Under the pieces are notes generated by a model. It did no database searches and was not told the origin of the DNA. It saw nothing but the letters and a program-made list of their open reading frames with translations. From positions 62,001 to 126,000 of the forward strand of contig JAIYDN010000084.1 of assembly GCA_027487485.1 (NCBI GenBank): DNA of 64,000 nt, given 5' to 3'. This document shows positions 37,699 through 46,428 of the stretch, piece after piece. Position 1 is the first letter of the stretch, and each line of letters begins with the position of its first letter. The translations under genes were made by a program, and so were the position numbers. The stretch is from Planctomycetaceae bacterium. GTDB taxonomy: Bacteria > Planctomycetota > Planctomycetia > Pirellulales > Pirellulaceae.

Positions 37699-37730
37699 TT
37701 GTAACCTTTTTTGGCGTTGCGGCTCTACCC
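37699..37730 (+). promoter_or_regulatory. Candidate ECF-sigma promoter for the persulfide dioxygenase operon
   Basis: TTGTAACCTTTTT (37699-37711) is followed after 9 bases by GGCTCTACCC (37721-37730). It aligns without gaps to the motif at 36994-36961 on the other strand, sharing the 13-base upstream block and GGnTCTnCCC. It lies about 55-85 bases before the dioxygenase ATG at 37785. Confidence 0.55.
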
Positions 37731-37784
37731 TAACATACGGAAGCAAGAAATCCACGGAACTCGATCAACGCTAGGGACTAAAGA

Positions 37785-39209
37785 ATGTTGCTCAAATACT
37801 TCTACGACAAATCACTCGCTCATGCCTCCTACATGGTTGGCTGCCAACGTACCGGTGAGGCAATCGTTATCGACCCTAGCCGTAGTGTCGAGCAGTATCT
37901 TGAAGCAGCTGCGGCGGAAGGTTTGCGAATCACCGGTTCTGCAGAAACGCATATTCATGCCGATTTCGTTTCGGGATCCCGCGAACTAGCCGACCGAGTC
38001 GGTGCAAAGCTTTACCTATCTGACGAAGGGCCCGCGGATTGGAAGTACCAGTTCGCGGACAAGCATAGCTCTCAATTGCTAAAGGATGGTGATGTCATCT
38101 GGGTCGGAAAAATCAAGCTGGAGGTAATGCATACTCCAGGTCACACTCCCGAGCACATTTCCTTTGTGTTAACGGATGAGGGAGGCGGCGCTAATCTCCC
38201 GATGGGTATTTTCACGGGTGACTTTGTTTTTGTGGGTTCGATTGGACGCCCCGATTTGCTTGAAACGGCCGCAGGAGTCGTTGGCAGTGCTGAAAAAGGT
38301 GCTCGTCAGCTTTACCATTCCATCGAACGATTCAAGAACCTTCCAGACCATCTTCAAGTTTGGCCTGCTCACGGTGCCGGTAGTGCATGCGGCAAAGGCC
38401 TGGGAGCGATCCCATCAACCACTGTTGGGTACGAAAAGCTCTTCAATCCATCGCTTCAGTATCAAGACGAACAAGAATTCGTGGATTACATCCTGGCTGA
38501 CCAGCCTGAAACACCGTTCTACTTTGCGGTCATGAAGCGAGTGAATAAAGTCGGCCCTGAGTTGGCTCGAAATCTACCCGCTGTTCATCCAGTTCCTGCA
38601 GGCGACTTAGCAGCAAGCTCGCTTGATCAAATGGTCATCGATATTCGAAACGCCGCAAGTTTCGCAGATGGCCACGTTGCAGGGGCGATAAACGTTCCTT
38701 CCAATTCGCTTGTGCAATGGGCTGGATTCTTCGTCGATTACAACAAATCACTCCTTCTGTTAACCGATTCCGATTCTTTAGCCGCAAACCTGCGCAGCCT
38801 TCGTTCTATTGGGATCGATAATGTTCAAGGTTACTTTGACATCAACGCATCTGAAGTGCAGAAACAATTTACGGAATCCTATCCTTCGGCCACACCGCAG
38901 GAACTGGCGGCAAGTATCGAGAACGGGTCGGTGCGGCTGATCGATGTCCGTGCGGCAACGGAATTCAACGAAGGGCATATTCAAAATGCCGAACACCATT
39001 TCTTGGGAAACCTGCTAAGGCAGCTATCCCAAATGGACAAGTCCAAGCCACTCGTTGTCCAATGTCTAGCCGGAGGTAGATCCGCGATTGGTACCAGCAT
39101 TCTCCAGCGGGCCGGGTTCAAGGTCACGAATATGTCTGGCGGATATAAAGCATGGCGCGCCTCTGGGCTGCCCAATCACCTTGAAGAACCCACCACGGTT
39201 GGTTCTTAA
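37785..39209 (+). CDS. Persulfide dioxygenase fused to tandem rhodanese domains
   Basis: 474 residues. The N-terminal metallo-beta-lactamase fold (about 1-245) is of the ETHE1/persulfide dioxygenase type: ETHIHADFVSG (His56, His58, Asp60), VMHTPGHTPEHISF, FTGDFVFVGSIGRPDL and WPAHGAGSACG. Iron-dependent oxidation of persulfide to sulfite is expected. Rhodanese domain 1 (about 255-350) has lost the active-site Cys, since the loop reads LLLTDSDSLAA. Rhodanese domain 2 (about 375-465) keeps Cys427 in VVQCLAGGRS. The fusion resembles the PDO-rhodanese (CstB/PRF) proteins that turn persulfide plus sulfite into thiosulfate. First gene of the rightward arm; cytoplasmic. Confidence 0.9.
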   Translation: MLLKYFYDKSLAHASYMVGCQRTGEAIVIDPSRSVEQYLEAAAAEGLRITGSAETHIHADFVSGSRELADRVGAKLYLSDEGPADWKYQFADKHSSQLLKDGDVIWVGKIKLEVMHTPGHTPEHISFVLTDEGGGANLPMGIFTGDFVFVGSIGRPDLLETAAGVVGSAEKGARQLYHSIERFKNLPDHLQVWPAHGAGSACGKGLGAIPSTTVGYEKLFNPSLQYQDEQEFVDYILADQPETPFYFAVMKRVNKVGPELARNLPAVHPVPAGDLAASSLDQMVIDIRNAASFADGHVAGAINVPSNSLVQWAGFFVDYNKSLLLLTDSDSLAANLRSLRSIGIDNVQGYFDINASEVQKQFTESYPSATPQELAASIENGSVRLIDVRAATEFNEGHIQNAEHHFLGNLLRQLSQMDKSKPLVVQCLAGGRSAIGTSILQRAGFKVTNMSGGYKAWRASGLPNHLEEPTTVGS

Positions 39210-39264
39210 AACCCGCTCTGGCTCCGATTGACATTCGTCCCTTGTTGAAACTGAGTATCCCCCT

Positions 39265-40086
39265 ATGGACTCTATCACAATTTTGACCATCGTGCTTGGA
39301 GCCTTCGTTGGCTTCTCGCTCGGGCTGACTGGTGGTGGTGGTGCGATATTTGCCGTCCCCATTCTGATTTATGCATTAGGGGTGCCCGCGAGAGAGGCTG
39401 TTGGGATATCGCTGCTTACGGTGGGTAGCACCGCTTTTGTCGGATTTGTTCAGCGAGCTCGACGGAAAATGGTCGAGTTCCCCACGGGCCTGCTGTTTGC
39501 TTTCGCAGGAATGATTGGAGCACCCATTGGTTCAAGGCTGGCCGACTTCATTCCAGAGCCTGTGATGCTTGCTCTGTTTGCTGGCCTAATGATTCTGATC
39601 GCTGTTCGAATGTGGTGGAAGGCAAACGAAAAGTCCGCCAACCTGCCCATTCTTGATAGCGACAACGCTGGCCCAACCTGCCGACGAGATCCAGAAGGAC
39701 GTTTGCGTCTAACGTCCCAATGCGCGATGTTACTAGGCATCGTCGGTCTGAGCGCCGGCATCTTGACGGGCATGTTTGGTGTCGGTGGTGGTTTCATCAT
39801 CGTCCCTGCTTTGGTTTCGTTCGCATGCATGGGAATCCAACGCGCGATAGGAACGTCCCTACTTATCGTCACGCTGGTAAGCTTATCAGGTACGACAAGC
39901 CACCTGATATCCGGCAAGGAGCTATCACTTTCAACGGCGGGCTTGTTCACCCTGGGTAGCCTTATTGGTTTGTTCCTCGGTAGCTGGCTTGCCCAGCGAA
40001 CAGCAGGACCCATGCTGCAACGGGTATTCGCAGTTTCAATCGTGCTGGTTGCTACCTACGTTATTCTTCAAACAGTCACTGGGTAG
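39265..40086 (+). CDS. TauE/SafE-family sulfite/sulfoacetate exporter
   Basis: 273 residues with about eight hydrophobic segments in two pseudo-repeats. Each repeat starts with the Gly-rich family motif, GFSLGLTGGGGAIFAVPIL near the N-terminus and AGILTGMFGVGGGFIIVPAL in the middle. Family role: export of sulfite or other sulfonates, or transport of anions, across the inner membrane. Positioned 55 bp after the persulfide dioxygenase, which would make sulfite, so sulfite export to relieve toxicity is the natural reading. Confidence 0.88.
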   Translation: MDSITILTIVLGAFVGFSLGLTGGGGAIFAVPILIYALGVPAREAVGISLLTVGSTAFVGFVQRARRKMVEFPTGLLFAFAGMIGAPIGSRLADFIPEPVMLALFAGLMILIAVRMWWKANEKSANLPILDSDNAGPTCRRDPEGRLRLTSQCAMLLGIVGLSAGILTGMFGVGGGFIIVPALVSFACMGIQRAIGTSLLIVTLVSLSGTTSHLISGKELSLSTAGLFTLGSLIGLFLGSWLAQRTAGPMLQRVFAVSIVLVATYVILQTVTG

Positions 40087-40168
40087 CATCGATGGATGGC
40101 AAAATTTTCAAAAGAGTTTTAAGTCGAAAAATCATCGCCCTAGGAAATCGAAATTGAGGACAGCATTT

Positions 40169-41296
40169 ATGTACACGACAAACCATGCCCTATTTCTCCG
40201 GCTAACGACTACGGCCCTCGTTGGCTTTGCCTGCCTGTCGTTTTTGAGTGATATCAACGCGCAAAGCGGCCAAGGACGAGGTCAGGGATTTCGTGGCGGT
40301 CAAGGCCCTGGCGGTCCAGGGAATGGCGGTCCAGGAAAAGGTGGCCCAGGGCGAGGACCTGGAATGCACGGAAAAGGGCCAGGGGCAGACCTGCACGACG
40401 ACCGACATGATTCAGATCGTGACGTGTTTCAGTTTCTTCTAACCAACCACGAGAAAATCAAACGCACTGTCAAGGAGCTTCCCAACGGTGTGGAGACTCT
40501 GACGGAATCCGAAACTCCTGAAGTCGCTGCCAAGATTCAGGAGCACGTGGAATGGATGAACGTTCGCATTAAAGACACAAAGCCAATCCGTATGCGAGAT
40601 CCGCTTTTTGCGGAAATCTTCAAACATACCGACAAGATCAAAATGCATCATAAAGACACGGACATGGGCGTCCTTGTTACCGAGACATCCGACGATCCGG
40701 TAGTTGTCAAATTGATTCAAGCACACGCAAAGGTTGTCTCGGGATTTGTCGAACGTGGCTTCGCAGAAGCCATGAAGAACCACCCCGTCCCTGACACCAA
40801 GGGAACCGACGTGGCTCCCGCGACGCCAGCCAATCCCGTAATTTCAAATCATGGCTCCGTAGTTCGACTACCCAATGCCGCTCACCAACCTCGGGAAGGA
40901 ACCAAGATTCTTATCGACGTCACGCGTGGTAGCGAACCAGCCGAACTGAATGCGGCGATTGAAAAGGTCGCCAAATATCTAAACATCTATGCGGGGGGAG
41001 GAGCAAAGCCCGCAAAAGGGCAATTCGCTGTGATCTTTCATGGCGACGCTACTCTGGCTGTCTTGAATGACGATGCATACGCCGCAAAATTCAAGACAAA
41101 CGGCAACCCAAACCTTGACCTGCTTCACCAACTGCATGAACAAGGGGTGGAGTTGTTCGTCTGTGGCCAAACACTGATCAGTAAAGACGCAAAGCCTGAG
41201 GAAGTGGCCGTGTTTATTGATACCGCCGTTTCAGCGCTGACGGTGGTTGTCAATTTGCAGGCTGATGGCTACGCGCATGTGCCGCTCGGGAAGTAG
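40169..41296 (+). CDS. Exported DsrE-domain protein with a Gly-rich N-terminus and duplicated helical modules
   Basis: 375 residues from the ATG at 40169, with GAGGA upstream; the open frame to 39965 runs inside tauE. Signal peptide to about residue 33 (SFLSDINAQS), then a Gly/Pro repeat region, then two related modules (VFQFLLTNHEKIKRTV... and FAEIFKHTDKIKMHHK...) with recurring SDDP and PEVAA pieces and many His. The C-terminal ~110 residues are DsrE/DsrF-like (ILIDVTRGSEPAELNAAIEK, FAVIFHGDATLAVLND, GVELFVCGQTL) with the conserved Cys at residue 332. DsrE proteins carry sulfur as persulfide, usually in the cytoplasm; this one appears exported. The helical part is not recognised. Confidence 0.75.
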   Translation: MYTTNHALFLRLTTTALVGFACLSFLSDINAQSGQGRGQGFRGGQGPGGPGNGGPGKGGPGRGPGMHGKGPGADLHDDRHDSDRDVFQFLLTNHEKIKRTVKELPNGVETLTESETPEVAAKIQEHVEWMNVRIKDTKPIRMRDPLFAEIFKHTDKIKMHHKDTDMGVLVTETSDDPVVVKLIQAHAKVVSGFVERGFAEAMKNHPVPDTKGTDVAPATPANPVISNHGSVVRLPNAAHQPREGTKILIDVTRGSEPAELNAAIEKVAKYLNIYAGGGAKPAKGQFAVIFHGDATLAVLNDDAYAAKFKTNGNPNLDLLHQLHEQGVELFVCGQTLISKDAKPEEVAVFIDTAVSALTVVVNLQADGYAHVPLGK

Positions 41297-41416
41297 GACC
41301 ATGCGGCCGCGTGGATGGTTCTGGTTTGAATTGCTTGATTAATTTTCCTCGTTCCTCTTACATTCTGTTACCCTTACAGCCTGGCACACTGGCAACCTGA
41401 CGCATTGGAAATTCCT

Positions 41417-42622
41417 ATGACTTCCATACCATCGACCAAAGACCATTACCAAATCCTTATCCTTGGCGGTGGTACTGCAGGCATCACCGTCGCCGCCCAA
41501 CTTCGACGCAAGCTCAAGCGTTACGATCTTGCGATCATCGAACCGTCCACCAAACACTATTACCAGCCGCTTTGGACTCTGGTGGGTGCCGGTGTCTTCC
41601 ACAAAGAACAAAGCGAACGCGAGGAAGCAGCTTTCATTCCAAAGGGTGCCGACTGGATTCAGGATTCTGTCGCCGAATTACAACCCGAACAGAACTGCGT
41701 GGTCACTCAGACTGGACGACGTATTTCTTATGACTATCTTGTCATCGCTCTTGGTATTCAGGTCGACTGGAACAAAATTCCTGGGCTTGCCGAGGGGTTG
41801 GGCCGGCAGCAAATCTGTAGCAATTATTCGTATCAGCAAGTGGATTACACCTGGGAATGCGTCAGCAAGTTCCAAGGGGGAACGGCCCTGTTCACGATGC
41901 CCAACACGGCAGTCAAATGTGGCGGTGCTCCGCAGAAGATTATGTACTTGGCCGATGACCACTTCCGCAAATCAGGCGCACGTGACAAATCAAATGTTAT
42001 CTTTGCGTCAGGCCAGAGTGCTTTGTTTGCCGTTGAGAAGTATCGTAAGACTCTCGAAGTCGTCGCTGCTCGCAAATCGATCGATATCCGTCTCAAACAC
42101 AACTTGGTCGAGATCAAACCGGACCAGAAAGAAGCGATCTTTGAACACTTGGATACCAAAGAACGAATAACGATTCCGTTCGATATGATCCACGTAACTC
42201 CACCGATGAGCGCTCCCGATCTCATCAAGTCGAGCACACTTGCCAACGCCGCAGGCTGGGTAGACGTCGATAAGTACACGCTGCAACATCCTAGATACCT
42301 AAATGTATTTCCCATTGGCGATTGCAGTGGTTTGCCTACTTCAAAAACGGGTGCAGCCATTCGAAAGCAAGCGCCGGTACTGGTCAAGAACTTGATCTCT
42401 GCCATCGCAGGACTGCCGCTAGAGGCCAAGTATGATGGCTACACTTCTTGCCCGCTGGTAACAGGCTATGGAAAGCTAGTTCTGGCAGAATTCGATTACG
42501 AAGGCAAACCGCAAGAAACCTTCCCTTTCGATCAATCGAAGGAGAGGCTCTCCATGTACTTGCTCAAAGCATACGCTCTCCCTCGGTTATATTGGCACGG
42601 GATGCTGCGTGGGCTAGGGTAA
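41417..42622 (+). CDS. sqr: Sulfide:quinone oxidoreductase, type II (mitochondrial-like)
   Basis: 401 residues from the ATG at 41417 (a TTG four codons earlier is in frame). FAD-binding ILILGGGTAGITVAAQLRR. The active-site cysteines are in NTAVKCGGAPQKIMYLAD (Cys168) and YDGYTSCPLVTGYG (Cys345). VTPPMSAPD, AGWVDVDKYTLQH, GDCSGLPTSKTGAA and the end FPFDQSKERLSMYLLKAY closely match the human SQRDL-type family. It oxidises hydrogen sulfide at the membrane, passing electrons to quinone and sulfur to a thiol as persulfide, the substrate of the dioxygenase encoded upstream. It lies 120 bp after the DsrE gene. Confidence 0.95.
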   Translation: MTSIPSTKDHYQILILGGGTAGITVAAQLRRKLKRYDLAIIEPSTKHYYQPLWTLVGAGVFHKEQSEREEAAFIPKGADWIQDSVAELQPEQNCVVTQTGRRISYDYLVIALGIQVDWNKIPGLAEGLGRQQICSNYSYQQVDYTWECVSKFQGGTALFTMPNTAVKCGGAPQKIMYLADDHFRKSGARDKSNVIFASGQSALFAVEKYRKTLEVVAARKSIDIRLKHNLVEIKPDQKEAIFEHLDTKERITIPFDMIHVTPPMSAPDLIKSSTLANAAGWVDVDKYTLQHPRYLNVFPIGDCSGLPTSKTGAAIRKQAPVLVKNLISAIAGLPLEAKYDGYTSCPLVTGYGKLVLAEFDYEGKPQETFPFDQSKERLSMYLLKAYALPRLYWHGMLRGLG

Positions 42623-42632
42623 GGTTCGCACA

Positions 42633-43283
42633 ATGAATGGATCGCAAATGGCTGATGAAGGACGGGATTTTGATCGAGTAGCCCATTGGGAGAATGTTTA
42701 CTCCACCAAAAAGACAACGGAAGTAAGTTGGTTCGAAGCAGAACCGACCACTTCGCTTGATCTGATAGATCGCTTTTTGCCACAGGGCGGGCATATCATT
42801 GATGTCGGCGGCGGCGCTTCGTTTCTAGTCGATAGGCTTGTTGCGAAAGGCTCTTGGGATGTTACGATACTCGATATCGCATCGTCTGCCATGGAACACG
42901 CAAGAAAGCGACTTGGCGAAAACGCATGGAAGGTCCATTGGATTTGCGATGACATTACTAAGACAACGCAACTGGCAAAATACGACTTTTGGCATGACCG
43001 AGCCGTGTTTCATTTTCTTACTAATTCGGATGATCGCCAAGCGTACCTCAGCCGATTGAACGAGTCCCTTGTCATTGGCGGCTACTTTGTCGTCGCAACG
43101 TTTGCACCCGATGGACCAGAGAAATGCAGTGGTCTACCTGTTTGCCGCTATAGCTTCGATCAACTCGAGAACGTCCTCGGAAGAGGATTCAAGCTGGTGT
43201 CGAACGCTCAGTTCGGCCACGTGACACCAACAGGGAAAACACAACAATTCACCTTGGCCGTATTTCAAAAGATCGAATCTTAG
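42633..43283 (+). CDS. Class I SAM-dependent methyltransferase
   Basis: 216 residues. It starts 10 bp after the sqr stop. ENVYSTKKTTEVSWFEAEP is a common opening of small-molecule methyltransferases of this type. The SAM-binding motif I is IIDVGGGASFLVDRL, followed by VTILDIASSAMEHAR and the acidic WICDDITKT, then FWHDRAVFHFL. A substrate cannot be named. Its tight coupling to sqr makes a thiol or sulfide methyltransferase a reasonable guess, but many homologues methylate other small molecules. No signal peptide. Confidence 0.85.
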   Translation: MNGSQMADEGRDFDRVAHWENVYSTKKTTEVSWFEAEPTTSLDLIDRFLPQGGHIIDVGGGASFLVDRLVAKGSWDVTILDIASSAMEHARKRLGENAWKVHWICDDITKTTQLAKYDFWHDRAVFHFLTNSDDRQAYLSRLNESLVIGGYFVVATFAPDGPEKCSGLPVCRYSFDQLENVLGRGFKLVSNAQFGHVTPTGKTQQFTLAVFQKIES

Positions 43284-43318
43284 ATCATGTGCATTCTTGA
43301 GTTCACGCAAGGAAAACA

Positions 43319-44491
43319 ATGCAGATGAACAACATGGAGACATTTCGTCAGTGGGCGTGGAGAGTATCGCAGCTAGCCATTGTTGTCGCAATGATCGGTG
43401 GAGTTGCTTACTGGAACTTCGCTGCGGTCAGCGTGATCGAACACAAAAGTTCCTCCGGTGAGATCATCGCCGAGGTTTTGGGGACTGGCACTTTAGAGGC
43501 TAGAGTGAAGTCAATCATCAGTCCAAAAATCGCTGGTCGTATTCACGAGATTCTGGTCGATCAAGGCTCGAATGTAACGAAAGGCCAGCCTCTATTCACT
43601 TTGGATGACGCCGAACTCAAGCAGCAAGTCGAGATTGCACAAGCGACCACCGCCATGTGCCAAGCATCCCTCGCGAGATTGCAGGCAGACCAAGATCAAT
43701 CCAAGGCGGTACTCGACAGCGCCCAAAAGGAGATTAACCGGATTCAGCAGCTGCTTCGATCGAACTCGATATCGGAGGATGAAGCGGAGAAATCGACGGA
43801 ACGATTGCGTATCGCTGAAGCAGGGTTGTCGCGTGCCAATGCTGCATTGTTGGAGGGGCAGCGCCAGATAATAACTTCGGAAAAGACCCTTGCTTTTAAT
43901 GAAGCAAGGTTGGCAGATACTCGCGTCTCGGCACCCTTCGATGGTTTGATCATTAAACGCTATCGGGATCCAGGCGATATTGGTGTGCCCGGCAGCCCTA
44001 TCTTGATGTTGGTGTCCACCAATGAAATATGGGTGAGTGCGTGGGTCGATGAAACTGAGATGTCTCGAGTTCATGCAGAGCAGCGGTCCAGGATTCTGTT
44101 CCGCTCCGAGCCCCGAGAAGCGTATCAAGGTACCGTCTCTCGACTGGGGAGAGAGGCAGATCGGGAGACTCGCGAATTCGTGGTCGATGTTCGCGTCGAA
44201 TCGTTGCCTAAGAACTGGGCCGTGGGGCAACGCGCCGAAGTCTTTATTGAAGTAGAGCGGAAAGTCAATGTCTTGCTTATACCCACTAAATACATCGTAT
44301 ATCGCGAAAACCAGCCTGGTGTTTTCTGCAAGGTCAGCGGTCGTGCTATCTGGCGGTCTATAACACTAGGAATTCGAGGACGGGAGACCACTGAAGTGAT
44401 AGAAGGCCTTCAAATGGGCGAATCCGTATGCATGCCTGTTCATGGAAAAGATGTACTGCTCGAAAACCAACGTGTTAAGGTGGTTCCATGA
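43319..44491 (+). CDS. HlyD/RND-type periplasmic adaptor (exporter 1)
   Basis: 390 residues, with GGA before the ATG. N-terminal membrane anchor (LAIVVAMIGGVAYWNFAAV). Lipoyl-like half-motifs GTGTLEARVKSIISPKIAGRI and SAPFDGLIIKRYRDPGDIG flank a coiled coil (about 100-205), then a beta-barrel domain (IWVSAWVDETEM) and the end ENQRVKVVP. It would bridge an inner-membrane ABC pump to an outer-membrane channel. It overlaps the permease gene by 4 bp; no TolC-like gene is nearby. Confidence 0.9.
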   Translation: MQMNNMETFRQWAWRVSQLAIVVAMIGGVAYWNFAAVSVIEHKSSSGEIIAEVLGTGTLEARVKSIISPKIAGRIHEILVDQGSNVTKGQPLFTLDDAELKQQVEIAQATTAMCQASLARLQADQDQSKAVLDSAQKEINRIQQLLRSNSISEDEAEKSTERLRIAEAGLSRANAALLEGQRQIITSEKTLAFNEARLADTRVSAPFDGLIIKRYRDPGDIGVPGSPILMLVSTNEIWVSAWVDETEMSRVHAEQRSRILFRSEPREAYQGTVSRLGREADRETREFVVDVRVESLPKNWAVGQRAEVFIEVERKVNVLLIPTKYIVYRENQPGVFCKVSGRAIWRSITLGIRGRETTEVIEGLQMGESVCMPVHGKDVLLENQRVKVVP

Positions 44492-45702
44492 ACCTAGCCT
44501 TTAAGGATGTACGGCACAACTTAGGTCGGTTCAGTTTGACTGCCGTCGGTATCGGGATGATGCTCATGATCGTGATGGGTATGGCTGGCATCTATCGTGG
44601 TCTCATTGAAGATGCGACCCTGGTCATCGACCGCATAGGAGGTGACCTATGGGTTGTGCAACGCGACACGCGAGGCCCGTTTGCGGAAGTGTCACGACTT
44701 CCCAAAACTATGGTCCATCGAGTGGAAGCTGTCCCTGGAATCGAGACGGCACGCGAATTTGTCTATCACACGATCCAGCGGCAACACGACGGAAAGCCAC
44801 TTAGAATGTCGATTCTCGGCTTGAGTTGGCCGACCGACAAAGGCGAATGGCTACCCTTGGTAGCGGGAAGGCCTCTCGCTCAAAATCATTTTGAATTGAT
44901 CGCCGACCAATCGCTCGGCTTTCAGCTCAATGAATCAATCCAACTTGGAAAAGAGAAGTATGTCGTTGTTGGCATAACCAATGGCATGGTGAGTTCCGGG
45001 GGCGATGGGATGAGCATTGTTACCCTGAGCGATTCTCAAGCGATCCAGTTCGATAGCGTGGGTGAGGCTCTGCGGCTTGAGCGTTCTGCTCGCGCGCGTC
45101 GAGCGTTAGATGTGGACTTGTTTCTCAAGCAACCTCAGTTGGTTGAGCAACTCTCGCAACCTACTTCACAGCTGCCCGCCGTCTCTTCGCCACAGATCAG
45201 TGCCGTCGTTGCTCGCATCAAGCCTGGCTACAATATCGAAGAAGTTCAGCAAACGATCACGAACTGGGGCGATGTCTCGGTATTCACTAAGCCAGGCCAG
45301 GAAGACCTTTTACTTCAAGGAATGGTAGATAAGGCTAGACGGCAGTTGGGGATGTTTCGTGCTCTCCTTACGATCATCGCCGCAGTTATTATGGCTCTGA
45401 TCCTGTATACGCTGACCTTAGACAAACTGCACTCGATCGCGTTATTGAAATTGCTCGGAGCGCCGGACCGAACGATTCTTGGAATACTCTTGCAACAAGC
45501 AATCGGTTTGGGGGGGATAGGATATGGTATCGCGTTTCTTATCGGACAACAGCTCTTCCCATTCTTCCCTAGACGCGTAGTGATCACGAACCAGGATCTA
45601 GTTCAGCTCCTAGTCATTGTTTTGATCATATCGGTGCTGTCCAGCTTGCTCGGCATCTGGCGTGCAATGCGAGTGCAACCCACAGAAGCGTTAATGGGAT
45701 AA
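44488..45702 (+). CDS. ABC transporter permease, MacB/DevC (FtsX) type (exporter 1)
   Basis: 404 residues. N-terminal membrane segment (FSLTAVGIGMMLMIVMGMAGIYRG), a large periplasmic domain (about 45-270), then three C-terminal segments (LLTIIAAVIMALILYTLTL, AIGLGGIGYGIAFLIGQQLF, LVQLLVIVLIISVLSSLLG) and the typical end RVQPTEALMG. This is the FtsX topology of macrolide/DevC-type exporters, which expel hydrophobic molecules or lipids rather than import. It overlaps the adaptor gene (ATGA) and is followed 5 bp later by its ATPase. Confidence 0.92.
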   Translation: MNLAFKDVRHNLGRFSLTAVGIGMMLMIVMGMAGIYRGLIEDATLVIDRIGGDLWVVQRDTRGPFAEVSRLPKTMVHRVEAVPGIETAREFVYHTIQRQHDGKPLRMSILGLSWPTDKGEWLPLVAGRPLAQNHFELIADQSLGFQLNESIQLGKEKYVVVGITNGMVSSGGDGMSIVTLSDSQAIQFDSVGEALRLERSARARRALDVDLFLKQPQLVEQLSQPTSQLPAVSSPQISAVVARIKPGYNIEEVQQTITNWGDVSVFTKPGQEDLLLQGMVDKARRQLGMFRALLTIIAAVIMALILYTLTLDKLHSIALLKLLGAPDRTILGILLQQAIGLGGIGYGIAFLIGQQLFPFFPRRVVITNQDLVQLLVIVLIISVLSSLLGIWRAMRVQPTEALMG

Positions 45703-45707
45703 GTAAA

Positions 45708-46412
45708 GTGACCGAACCGCTAGCCATAGAAACTCGCAATCTCAACAAAGTCTACAATAGTGGACGCACGGAGGTTGTGGCTCTACGGGAAGCGACGCTG
45801 CAAATACCCAAAGGCCAAGTGGTCGCACTGTTGGGCCCAAGTGGTTCTGGGAAATCGACTTTGCTTACGATCATCGGCCTCGTCATCCCACCGACGTCCG
45901 GACAAGTCTTCATCAATGGTGAGTTGATCGTTGATGGTTCGCTCGCAAAAACGAATCTTCGAAACTACCGACGTAAGAATGTGGGTTTTGTCTTCCAGAA
46001 AGCCAATTTGATTCCATTTTTATCGGCAATCGAAAACGTTCAAATTGCCATGGAGTTAAACCACACTAGCAGTTTCAATGCACGTCGACGAGCGGCGGAA
46101 TTGCTCGATGAATTTGGTGTCTTGGAACGATCTTATGACAAACCATCGAGGCTTTCCGGCGGTGAACAACAGCGAGTCGCCGTTGCGCGAGCATTGGCCA
46201 ATAACCCAGCTGTGATACTCGCCGACGAGCCGACGGCTGCCCTCGACAGCCACCGCGCTCAACAAGTCATGGAACTATTTGCTAAAATTGCTCACGAACA
46301 AAATGCTGGCGTCATCGTTGTCACGCATGACCATCGCTACTTAGAGGTATTTGACGCGATCTTTGAAATCGAGGATGGTGTACTACGACAACGAGTAGCA
46401 GTCGTCAAATAA
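45708..46412 (+). CDS. ABC transporter ATP-binding protein (exporter 1)
   Basis: 234 residues from a GTG at 45708. Walker [12 protein letters not shown], signature [15 protein letters not shown], Walker [13 protein letters not shown], and the switch His in [14 protein letters not shown] LolD/MacB-type subunit matching the permease before it. Gene order adaptor-permease-ATPase on the plus strand. It follows the sulfur genes with no obvious terminator between, so export of a sulfur-linked or methylated product is conceivable but unproven. Confidence 0.93.
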   Translation: MTEPLAIETRNLNKVYNSGRTEVVALREATLQIPKGQVVALLGPSGSGKSTLLTIIGLVIPPTSGQVFINGELIVDGSLAKTNLRNYRRKNVGFVFQKANLIPFLSAIENVQIAMELNHTSSFNARRRAAELLDEFGVLERSYDKPSRLSGGEQQRVAVARALANNPAVILADEPTAALDSHRAQQVMELFAKIAHEQNAGVIVVTHDHRYLEVFDAIFEIEDGVLRQRVAVVK

Positions 46413-46428
46413 CTATCGAGTCGGGCTG

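Noticed and set aside
41365-41395. Third copy of the ECF promoter motif upstream of sqr
   Set aside because: CTGTTACCCTTACAG is only weakly similar and the downstream GGnTCTnCCC block is absent.
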